This document shows, one piece after another, positions 55,885 to 64,000 of a stretch of 64,000 nucleotides of DNA. This stretch comes from Muscardinus avellanarius (taxonomy: Eukaryota > Chordata > Mammalia > Rodentia > Gliridae): the NCBI GenBank assembly GCA_963383645.1, contig OY726574.1, forward strand, positions 56,247,977 to 56,311,976, written 5' to 3'. The translations under genes and the position numbers were made by a program. Numbering within the stretch: the first letter of the stretch is position 1; every line of letters begins with the position of its first letter. The notes under the pieces are model-generated. The model worked only from the letters and a program-made list of their open reading frames with translations, had not been told where the DNA came from and searched no databases.

Positions 55885-55956
55885 CTCTATCAGAGGAGAA
55901 CCTGGCAAAGACTTTCTCCAGTTGTCCAGGCTCTTTTCAGACCCTTGGTTGTTGCC
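55030..55956 (-). pseudogene. L1 3' UTR and ORF2 C-terminus, antisense
   Basis: 'atggctgagtgatattccat', 'aacccattcatctgttgacc' and 'gttgccattctaacagagtt' mark the reverse ORF2 C-terminal region with its 3' UTR to the left. A GT-rich microsatellite (55829-55881) has expanded inside it. Broken by stops. Confidence 0.78.
55829..55881. repeat. (TG)n microsatellite
   Basis: Imperfect at the left (gcgtg), pure to the right; lies within L1 and not at a SINE tail. Confidence 0.93.
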
Positions 55957-56069
55957 TCATTAAGTTGAGTAGGGCCTCACTAAGCACCTGAGGCTGGCCG
56001 AGAACCTGTGATCCTCCTGTCTCAGGCTCTCAACACTGGGATTACAAACATGCACCACCATGCCCAGCC
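55957..56069 (-). repeat. SINE B1 half
   Basis: Reverse B1 ('ctcactaagcacctgaggct' to 'accatgcccagcc'). It is followed head to head by an ID half in sense. Confidence 0.85.
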
Positions 56070-56084
56070 AAAATTTTTAAAAAG

Positions 56085-56150
56085 TAAAATAGATCTGGGG
56101 ATGCGGGTCAGAGGTAGACCGACCCTAGATTTAATCCATAGTGTTGAGAA
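56085..56150 (+). repeat. SINE ID half
   Basis: 'gatctggggatgcgggtcag' to 'ccatagtgttgag'. Opposite orientation to the adjoining B1 half, so it is not part of the same copy unless an inversion occurred. Confidence 0.7.
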
Positions 56151-57442
56151 ACAAGGAAATGAAAATTTCCCAAGTTCTCAAATTTATAAAATGCTGCTTT
56201 TGTACTTTTTTCAACCCTGGCCAGCAAGAAATTCAGTCCGCATTTGCCTTGATTTATTTCCTCAGAGAAAGCAGGCCCCTCTTCGGTCTCGGATGGCCGA
56301 ACCCTCTAGAGTGCTAGATTCCCACAGTAACTCAGACAGAGTGGGGACTGCACTGAGAGCAAGACAGCCCTGTCCACTCGCACCCTCAGACCCAGGCCTC
56401 ACAGGCACTACCGAAGCACAGGATGAGAAACAGCACCCCACGTACCTCCCTCCAGCCGTCCCCATGTCCCTCTTCAGTCTCTACAACCATCGGTTCTATC
56501 TTTGAATATTCATTTCTGAGCTTGAGAAATCAACACAGGTGTTCAATACTTCCACGGTATATCCAAAGCAACCGATGTCGTCAAGGTGTGTAGTTCTCTG
56601 CCTCATTCGTGCGCGAATGCCCCACACCTTCCTTACGACCTTTAGAAGCAGCATCCCTCAGATTAGCAAGCCCGGGGCTTAGTTCAAAGTCCCACTGCAG
56701 CAAATTCCTTTGGAGCCAGGGCAGGACAGCGAAAGCACCATCACTGGCAGCGGAAGCGAGCCCAAATGACAGGCACCAGAGAGTCACGTCCTCTCTCAGT
56801 ATACTGCGGGAAATGTCTTCAAAGGCTTTCAGAGACTGAATTTACAAAAAGTCCCTTGCAGTGCAAATGGAAGCCTCACCCCTGGGTTGAATCATAAACA
56901 CTCTCTTCTTAATAGTAACAGTCCATGAACTGTGGCCTTGAGCATTCCACCACCCACCTGCATCTGGCACGTGCCTAAGCCCAGATGAGGCAAGGGCAGA
57001 GTCTGAAAACCACTCGACAACTTTATCCTAGAGAGTCAGAGGCCAGCTTGAGGGAGGCGTGGGTGAGTCCAAAGGCCTAGCAAATGATGGCTGTGGGGGT
57101 GAGGGCCACAGGGCTCCCTCACCAGGTTCAAGTGGGGCAAATAGAGGGCGTCTTCTCCCCAAGGCAGTGTGTTTATCATCTTTCAGTCACTGTCAAAAAC
57201 CTCTGAGATGATCAACTTACAAGATGAGGTTGATTTCAGCTCACCATTTCAGTCCACTTTGGGTTGGTTCTGGGGTTTTGGCACCTGTGTCCAGAGAGCA
57301 CATCATGATGGAAGCACTCCGCAAAGGTAACCGCTCACCTCCTACATCCACGACACCAGGCGAAGGAAGGAAAGCCTGGGGCCCAGGGTTCCCATCAAGG
57401 CCACCCCCAAGGCCTAACTTCCTCCCACTAGGACCTACTTCT
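56151..57442. other. Repeat-free, CpG-retaining block
   Basis: About 1.3 kb with no recognised repeat, GC-richer than its surroundings and with many CpGs at 56270-56780. Several frames of 60-115 codons overlap in both strands without recognisable domains. It could be a regulatory element, a non-coding exon or simply GC-richer unique DNA. Confidence 0.35.
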
Positions 57443-57657
57443 TTTTTTAACTTTTTCTTAATTTTAATTTTTTTTTATTTTTGGTATGGGGCATTGAACC
57501 CATGGGCATTCTACCTCCGAGTGACAGCTCCAGGCATTTTGACTTTTTATTTTGAAACAGGGTCTTGCTAAATTGCTGAGGCTGGCCTCTGACCTGCAAT
57601 CCCCTATTTCAGCATTCCGAGTATAGGGATTACAGATATGCGCCACCACATCCAGTT
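57443..57657 (-). repeat. B1-ID dimeric SINE, older lineage
   Basis: Reverse dimer with a T-rich tail interspersed with A. Confidence 0.9.
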
Positions 57658-58321
57658 AAGACCCCCACCTCTTAAAGGTTTCACCACCTTCCCAAAGTAC
57701 CACAGGCTGGTGACCAACCCTTTAGTACACGAATATTAAAGGTCAAAGCTGATCACGTAGTAAACACTCAGCTACATGCTGTGTTTGACTGGATCATGAC
57801 ACATCTTAGTTTGCTTGTGGCAGTATTTTAACCTTAGGAAAGTAGTTTGGGTTGTTTCATAGGGAGAAAAGCAAAACTGGCATATCAGACTTATAAAACC
57901 ATAGTTCATTCCTCTCTGACTAACTGCCTTTTCTCCAACCTAGCCCTGTACTCCAACCAAAAGTCTCTCCTGCCCTGGGATGCCTGAGCCCCAGCCCAGC
58001 CTCAGGACCTTCTCCTCACAGTCCCTCACATGCCTGCTTCCCCCGCCACCCTCACCGACCCCAAGTGCTCCGTCCTCTTGGCTCCATGCTCTCTCTGTCA
58101 CTCAATTGTCCATTAATTGTTTGCTGCATTCCTCTGTCTTGTAATTGTCATGGGAGAAGAGATATCTCTAGAAAAAGGTCCTAGCAGTTCCTAGAGGGAG
58201 GGAGAGCTCAACTCTGGACCAGTAGGGCCCTTGGCATGCATTACAGAAAATAAATCCAGCATGTGTCAGTAGAAGCGCAGAGAAACCACAGCAAGAATGC
58301 ACATTCTAAGGAGAATGTAAA
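57658..58321. other. Unique DNA
   Basis: Nothing recognised. Confidence 0.4.
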
Positions 58322-58503
58322 CTAGGCATGGTGGCACACGCCTGTAATCCCAGGACTTGGAAGGCTGAGACAGGCAGATTGCAGGTAAGACCCCATTTCA
58401 AAACAAAACAACAAAAAAAATAAATAAATAAAAAGTGCTGGGGTATAACTCAGAGGTGGAATGCCCCTGGGTTCAATCTCTAGTATCATAGTAACACACA
58501 CAC

Positions 58504-58552
<49 letters not shown>
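58322..58552 (+). repeat. B1-ID dimeric SINE with (CA)n tail
   Basis: Sense dimer with a deletion at the end of the B1 half. The tail is (AC)n at 58495-58552 with one 'acaac' interruption. Confidence 0.93.
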
Positions 58553-58554
<2 letters not shown>

Positions 58555-58597
58555 AAACAGGAAAAGAGTCTATCTTGAGAATAAGAGACTTTTTTAT

Positions 58598-58610
58598 TCG
58601 TGTGTGTGTG

Positions 58611-58643
<33 letters not shown>

Positions 58644-58762
58644 GTGTGTGTGTTACTGGAGATGGAACCAAGGGGCATTCTACCTCCAAGTTACATCCCC
58701 AGCCCATTTTATTTTTATTTTGGAACCGGGGCTCACTAAGTTTCTGAGGCTGGTGCTCAGTT
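58598..58762 (-). repeat. SINE with (GT)n tail, 5'-truncated
   Basis: (GT)n at 58598-58652, a CA-type tail on the SINE strand, then the ID half and part of the B1 half to 'gaggctggtgctcag'. Confidence 0.9.
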
Positions 58763-58772
58763 CCTAGTTCTT

Positions 58773-59211
58773 TTATTTTATTTTATTTTTTGCTTTTAAT
58801 TCAGCTTTAATATGTACTAGTTTTTATTTATTTTTATGTGGAACATATTGAAAATGGCATATATTCAGACTGAGCTTGGTTTCCTCTCCTCCCCCATCTC
58901 CCTTCCCCTCCCAACAATGAGTGTCCAGGTTGATCATGCTACATTCATACTTTTACACATATTCGGATATAGCTTCTCCATTAATCAACCTCAGCCATTT
59001 TCCTTTCCTATGCTTTCATTCTAACTTTGCTGAGACTTCCCCTCCATTATCTGGAGTCCCTTTGGTATTCCTAATAGTCCCTAGTTTGGGCATATTAGAG
59101 AAAACATATGTCCTATCTCTTTCTGTGCTCTTTCTGTCTTTTTGTTCTCCTTTATAGCTGAGTAGAATTCTATTGTGTGTTTTACCCATAATTTTGTAAT
59201 CCATTCGATTC
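58773..59211 (-). repeat. L1 3' UTR (antisense arm of a twin-primed insertion)
   Basis: T-rich tail, then the reverse of the 3' UTR seen at 43181-43440 ('gttgatcatgctacattcat', 'gcttctccattaatcaacct'), and the end of ORF2. At 59211 orientation flips. Confidence 0.9.
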
Positions 59212-59362
59212 CTTAGAAAACTGGGAATGGATCCACCATATGATCTGGCTATACTACTCCTGGGTATCTTTCCAAAGGGATTGAAATCAGAGAACTACAG
59301 TAACATATGCATACCCATGGTTCATAGCAGCACAATTCGTAACAGCCAAAATATGGAACCAA
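59212..59362 (+). pseudogene. L1 ORF2 C-terminal piece (inverted arm)
   Basis: Sense and collinear with 42822-42975 ('cttagaaaactgggaatgga', 'ccatatgatctggctatact', 'atatggaaccaacctag'). TSD cctagttctt at 58763-58772 and 59363-59372 brackets both arms; its cctag is also the next L1 word, giving the microhomology expected for twin priming. Confidence 0.92.
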
Positions 59363-59372
59363 CCTAGTTCTT

Positions 59373-60634
59373 CTTTTAAATGGAACTTGGTGAGAGGTTG
59401 TGGGGAGGCCTACATGGATGACATCATTCTGTTGATCTCAAGAAGTTTATGGTGGTCTGGCCATTCTCAGGACCCTGAGAATCAAGAAGTGGTCTCCATT
59501 ATCTGACCAATAGATAACACTGGAAAGCCCCCTAAAATATAGGTTTCTCAAAATATTGTATCTCTCTTTGCTTAATTTGTTGATTGGTGGGATAATTATC
59601 AGTGCTCAAGACAGACCTACAGATTTCCTAGAAATTTAAGAGTAGCAGAGCTGGAAGAGAGAGGCTGGTCTGGGGGCTCACAGGTCTGGAAAAGTATGTA
59701 GAACTTTATATCAAAATTACATGTCCTTGTTTTTCCTTCATGTCTCCTTTCTACCTACTTATTGTATTTTCTCCTGTCCTCTTCATAACCTCTCCATCAC
59801 AACTGCAAGCTGCTGGAGAGAGCAGAGGCCTGGTCCTGGGTCCATTCTCTAGAGACTTGATAAATTAACACATGAAGACAAGATGCTGAGGAACTAAGAT
59901 TCTCTACCTTTTTACTTCTTAATAAATTAGGCAATTAAGCCTTTAACCTACAATAACAAAAATGAGGCAACTAACCTACAATAATACTTAAGAGAAAAGT
60001 TCAGTCACCAGATATTTGGCTTCCCCCTTGAGTCTGGAATCAATTGTATCCCTGACCCAGGAGAATGAAGAGCCAGCCAGTGAGACCCAGCACATCTAGG
60101 GTCGGTCGGCCACTTCAGGGAGGTTCTGATCCTTGCTCTGCTGACCAGTCTAAAATCTGAGTCTTATCACTGCCTCTGTGCTTACATCCTTCTTTTCTGT
60201 CAACATCTGTCCTACTCAGCCCAGCTCATGCCTGAAACTCAGGTCCTGCGTAAGTGGTGTCCCTGCTTGATACGCCCAGGCCTTCAGGACACCGTCTGCC
60301 CAGCTGTATTTCTCCTAATTCTCTGCTTTTTCTCTTTGGGTCTCTTAGGTCCAGTCACCTCTGACCCAGCATATCTGTAATTCGCTGATGCATAGCAGGT
60401 CTCCTCGTTGCCAAAGGCAACGCCCACGATTTTGCAGAGCATCATATGGTCCTGTGGCTGACTTGGCTCAGCAGGGCAGTTTTCTACTGGTCTCAGCTGG
60501 GTTGCTCATGCATGTTAAATCATCTGTCTGCTTGACTGGGAATAAAGAGACTAAGTAAGCTCTATGTCCAAGGAGGGTACAGAGCTAATTGCCTTCAGAT
60601 CAAAACTATCCTTATGCAAAACTATCCTTATGCT
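59373..60634. other. Unrecognised DNA, possibly including an ancient repeat
   Basis: At 60450-60540 'gtggctgacttggctcagca' and 'ggtctcagctgggttgctca' have the look of an old mammalian DNA-transposon or LTR repeat, but I cannot name it. A 16-base tandem pair, aaaactatccttatgc, lies at 60602-60633. Confidence 0.35.
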
Positions 60635-60642
60635 AAAGTGAC

Positions 60643-60826
60643 TTTTGGGGGAATACTGGAGATCAAACCAGAAACATTCTACCTCCAAGGTAAACTGCCA
60701 GCCCTTTTTAAATTTTTTTTAAGCAGAACCTCACCCAATTTCCAAGGCTGGCCTTGAACCTATGATCTTCCTGTCTCAACCTTCCAAGTTCTGTGATGAT
60801 ATGCATGCACCACAGCCCCTGGCTCC
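60643..60826 (-). repeat. B1-ID dimeric SINE, older lineage
   Basis: Reverse dimer with a short TSD, aaagtgac, at 60635-60642 and 60827-60834. Confidence 0.9.
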
Positions 60827-60834
60827 AAAGTGAC

Positions 60835-61083
60835 ATCTTTTAGGGTGCCATATTCTGGTGCTTGCTGTTTGTTAAGGTCTTCTTCCATTCCAGGGAGCTT
60901 GGTGGAGGGCCCGCCTTAAGGTTTGATATGAATTTGCCCAATCCAGCTCAGAGGGCCAAAAGGACACTGGAACTCAGGAAAAAAAAAAAAAAAAGCCTCG
61001 TTTACATAATGAGCATGAAGGTGGCATTGTTAGAAAGTCAGCAGGTCAGCAGCAAGCAAGCATGGCATAATCAAGACAGCCAG
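60835..61083. other. Unique DNA
   Basis: Contains an A run at 60980-60994; otherwise nothing recognised. Confidence 0.35.
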
Positions 61084-61209
61084 TCAAGCAGGTGCAGGGG
61101 CACGCCTGTAATCCCAGGAGGATCACAGGTTCGAGACCAGCCTCGGCAACTTAAGAAGACTCTTAGCAATCTAGCAAGACACCATTCAAAATAAAAAGGG
61201 CTGGAAATG
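61084..61209 (+). repeat. Older SINE, left part of a split copy
   Basis: Sense B1 half with an internal deletion, ending in the first bases of the ID half ('gggctggaaatg'). Confidence 0.87.
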
Positions 61210-61386
61210 GCCGGGCGTGGTGGTGCACACTTGTAATCCCTGCGCTTGGGAGGCGGAGACAGGAGGATCACGCTGGCTTAAGAGACCCTGTTTTCAAATA
61301 AAAAGTATAAAACAGGTCTGAGAGTGTAGCCCATAGGTAGAAGGGCTTCCAGGAACCCCAGTACCACCAACAACAACAAAAAAAAA
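61210..61386 (+). repeat. Younger-lineage SINE nested in an older SINE
   Basis: TSD ggctggaaatg at 61199-61209 and 61387-61397. The B-box region of this copy is deleted ('ggatcacgctggcttaagag'). Confidence 0.95.
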
Positions 61387-61397
61387 GGCTGGAAATG

Positions 61398-61440
61398 TAG
61401 CTCAGAGGCCAGTGCCTCTAAGTTCAATCCCCAGCACCAG
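61398..61440 (+). repeat. Older SINE, right part of the split copy
   Basis: The rest of the ID half ('tagctcagaggccagtgcct' to 'ccccagcacc'), then a purine-rich tail. Confidence 0.85.
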
Positions 61441-62429
61441 GAGAGATAGAGAAAGAGAGGGAGAATCATAATGAGAGGGAAGGAGGAAGACGTCTGACTT
61501 TTAAGTTTATGTGATTAAAATATTTTTCAGGAAAGCCTCAAATGACTTATATTTTTGTTCCTTTCCTGGTTTGATGATCTCATTATGAATATATTAAGCC
61601 ACCACTTGTGTCCTCTGCACGTTGAATGAGTACCTTTTATCCAACCCATAATTCTCCCTCAATGTTGGCTATTTTAAGGAGAGATTTAGTCATACTAATA
61701 GCATAATTTCCAAAGCTAATGATTTCCCAAAGCAAAAGAATCATTATAAACGAGTCCATATTGCTTTCCACTGATCCCTTTCCCAAGTTCAAATAAGTTT
61801 ACATACTAATGAAGGTAAGAAGTACATTTTCAGAGGCATCTGCTGACCTCATTTCTGACTCAGGTGTTTACATCCCATTTCAGCTAGGAAGACTGTGCAG
61901 AAGAAAAACGCCTTCTTTTAAGGTAAGTGTCTCTTTCTTGTGAAAACACTAATATAAGATAAAGTGGCTGAATCATAACACCAAGTACAAAAGGAAGGAC
62001 ATCAATTTGTACATTAAGATGTTCTAATAAAAAAGAATTTTAAAAGGCACATTTTGCACGAGACTAGTAAATGAATAAGTTATATTGTTGCTTGTTATCA
62101 TTGAATTAATACATTAAACATAAGTGTAGGTGAAGCAATTGGTATAATTACGTTGGTGCCAATTGGAACAGAAGTAAATCAAACCACCTTTCTCTTTCAC
62201 ACTGTTTTTACATTAACCTCGATCTGAAAACAAACGTGGAGTATGAGGAGATGCTTACTTAACCAGCAACAACAAAAATGAGAAGACAAGAATTTTAGAA
62301 AAAAATAATAAATTTTACATGAATTTACAGAATGGGACCACCTTGAAAGGAAGAAGTTTGCTTTGATAAGGATGAAAGAATTGGTAATTTATTTTTCAAC
62401 CATGACTAAGGGAATAGTATGAACCAAAG
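61441..62429. other. Unique DNA
   Basis: Nothing recognised beyond the purine-rich tail at 61441-61480. Confidence 0.4.
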
Positions 62430-62590
62430 TAATTTTTTATTAGTGTATTGTGAATTACATCACGGTGGGGCTCCTTGTTATATATTTGTGCGTGCACATA
62501 CATGATTTGGTCAGTTCGGTTCCTCGGGATTTCCTCCTTCTTCCTCCCCTGCCTTCTTCCTTCACTGTTGTTGAAATAATCAATCATTTA
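62430..62590 (-). repeat. L1 3' UTR fragment
   Basis: 'attagtgtattgtgaattac', 'atatttgtgcgtgcacatac', then C/T-rich sequence; distal 3' UTR in reverse. Confidence 0.65.
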
Positions 62591-62974
62591 TTGGATTTTC
62601 TTTTACTTTTTGGCAGAGGTTGGGGAAGTAGTTTACTTAATAGAAACATTTAAAGTTTTTTCATTAAGGTTTTAAAATATATCTCTAATATGAGTGAGTT
62701 CATTACTTTATGATTATCTGCTTTTTGAAAACTTTGGAAGATTCTAGGCCCTGAGTGGACATTGGATTAAATGATTTTGATTGTTCTTATTTACTCCGAT
62801 GAATTGAAGCTAAGTAAAAATAAAAACTATAGCCATTTGAAGAAATAAGTTCTAACAAAGTTAAAAATCAATCAATATTTTTATGCAGTTTTGCTATATC
62901 TCGAAAGATTTTTAGAACCAAATTTAAGATTTTGGAGCAAAATTGTGAGTCCAAAATAAGATGTACTATTTCTT
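62591..62974. other. Unique AT-rich DNA
   Basis: Nothing recognised. Confidence 0.35.
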
Positions 62975-63205
62975 TGATATTACAGACTCTTCTTTTCATT
63001 ATTGAGAGATGATTGTATGTCTTTATGGGGTAGTGTGATGTTTCATTATATTTATACATCGTGTATTTATCAACTCAGGATATTTAGATTTCCATCATCT
63101 CAAACATTTATCATATACTCGTAATAATATTCAAAATCCTGTCTTTTAGCCATTGTGAGTTATGTGATACAATGTGGTTAAATAGAGCCACCTTCCTGTG
63201 AAGTT
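62975..63205 (-). repeat. Old L1 3' UTR, left part
   Basis: 'tgtctttatggggtagtgtg', 'ccatcatctcaaacatttat' and 'attcaaaatcctgtctttta' match the 3' UTR pattern of old L1MA-type elements in reverse. It resumes at about 63590. Confidence 0.65.
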
Positions 63206-63209
63206 TTTC

Positions 63210-63535
63210 ATTCTTTGGTAAGTTAGAATTATACATGATAGTGAGATTCGAAGTGATCGATCACACTTACATGCACACAGCACTCTATTTCCCTCCACGT
63301 CCTCCCTCCCCATACTTGTTAGTGCAATTGGTAATGAGACCTTCATATATGGACCTAGAGACATGTGCTTTCTCTCATAGGTGGAAGCAAGAGAGAAAAT
63401 AGAAAACAAAAAGGACTTTAGATAATTGAAGAGAGAAGCCAGTAGAATGGACGAGGACTGGGGGAGGAAGATGGCCAGGGGGAAAGGGAGGACCGAGGAA
63501 GTAAACCGTTCCAGTAATGTACGTCCTTCTGTGCA
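63210..63535. repeat. Two L1 3' UTR pieces in opposite orientation
   Basis: 63225-63330 is a reverse distal 3' UTR ('cacttacatgcacacagcac'). 63340-63530 looks like a sense proximal 3' UTR ('tttctctcataggtggaagc', 'aaaaaggactttagataatt', 'ggacgaggactgggggagga'). They lie within the old L1, so this may be one small twin-primed insertion. No TSD found. Confidence 0.45.
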
Positions 63536-63589
63536 ACTTGGCACAGGGCTCGTTCCTCCAGCCTGGCTATGACTTTGCGCCCATCACTC

Positions 63590-64000
63590 CACCTGTCTCA
63601 GTTGTCTCTTTCTGAACCTTGCCAGCCCGTGCTAACCTAGTGCTACTCTGCTCACTTATTTATATGAGCTCAGCTTTTTTGTGTTGTATGTATGAGTAAA
63701 ATGATGCAATATTTGACTTTCCATGCCTGGATTACATCACTTAATGTTATGACCTCCAGATACATCCATATTAGCAAATGACATTTGTTCTTTTAATAAC
63801 TGAATTTCATTCTTTCTTATATTTCATTCTCTTAATAGCTGAATAGTATTCCGCTGTGTATGTGTATCACATTTTCCTATCCTTTTATCCCTTCATAGAT
63901 ACCTTGACTACTGTAAAGAGTGCTGGAAAAAAAAAAAACAGGTATCTCTTTTGTATGGAGATCTTATTTATTTTGGAAATATAGCTAAATGCAGTATTGT
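63590..64000 (-). pseudogene. Old L1 3' UTR and ORF2 end, right part, running off the window
   Basis: 'ccatgcctggattacatcac', 'gacctccagatacatccata' and 'gctgaatagtattccgctgt' mark the reverse ORF2 C-terminus. A second, nearly repeated 'ctgaatttcattctttctta' segment lies at 63800-63842. Confidence 0.7.

Noticed and set aside
56008..56505. 165-codon frame, among the longest in the window
   Set aside because: It starts inside SINE fragments and runs into unique DNA with no recognised domain or codon signature; likely fortuitous in a GC-richer stretch.
63146..63544. 132-codon antisense frame
   Set aside because: It runs across L1 3' UTR pieces of mixed orientation.

Overview
This window looks like nuclear DNA of a squirrel-family rodent (Sciuridae: ground squirrel, marmot or a relative). 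The main evidence is the dominant short repeat, a dimeric SINE with a 7SL-derived B1 half joined to a tRNA-derived ID half (the B1-dID/MEN type known from sciurids). It occurs at nearly 50 loci on both strands. Around it lie L1 fragments of several ages, one class I ERV remnant, one class II solo LTR, a MaLR-like LTR, one MIR and many microsatellites. I found no intact cellular protein-coding gene, rRNA or tRNA gene, CRISPR array or bacterial feature. The window reads as an intergenic region or a large intron.

Layout. 1-2990: unique AT-rich DNA with a few SINEs. 2990-8345: a long, decayed sense-strand L1 (5' region, ORF1 remnant, endonuclease, and the ORF2 C-terminal part after loss of the RT domain). 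8345-12030: a class I (gamma-like) ERV remnant with gag and env traces, no recognisable pol, and a probable 3' LTR. 12030-19400: mostly unique DNA with SINEs, a MaLR-like LTR and a MIR. 19420-20990: repeat-free block that retains CpGs and carries two close AP-1 motifs. 20997-21380: class II solo LTR with a perfect 6-bp target-site duplication (TSD). 21390-28100: SINEs, a polypurine array, an AT palindrome and L1 3' ends.

28100-33930 is the most complex part. A twin-primed (5'-inverted) L1 is followed by an antisense L1 3' end, then about 25 copies of a 50-bp GC-rich repeat in an approximate A/B (100-bp) alternation, then about three imperfect 170-190-bp units carrying an antisense L1-promoter-like AAGATGGC motif, then another CpG-rich block, then sense L1 3' ends. 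34000-44000: old antisense L1 pieces, a younger antisense L1 and a second inverted/direct L1 that splits a SINE. 44000-58000: SINE clusters, an exact 100-bp tandem duplication and two CpG-retaining non-repeat blocks. 58320-64000: SINEs, a clear small twin-primed L1 with TSD, unique DNA and an old antisense L1 running off the right edge.

The elements do not form a pathway. They record successive retrotransposition: L1 supplied the machinery that mobilised the SINEs, and nested insertions give relative ages. The best candidate for something undescribed is the GC-rich VNTR plus monomer composite at 31430-33540. Nothing could be aligned to a database here; all repeat assignments come from recognising sequence and from comparing copies within the window.
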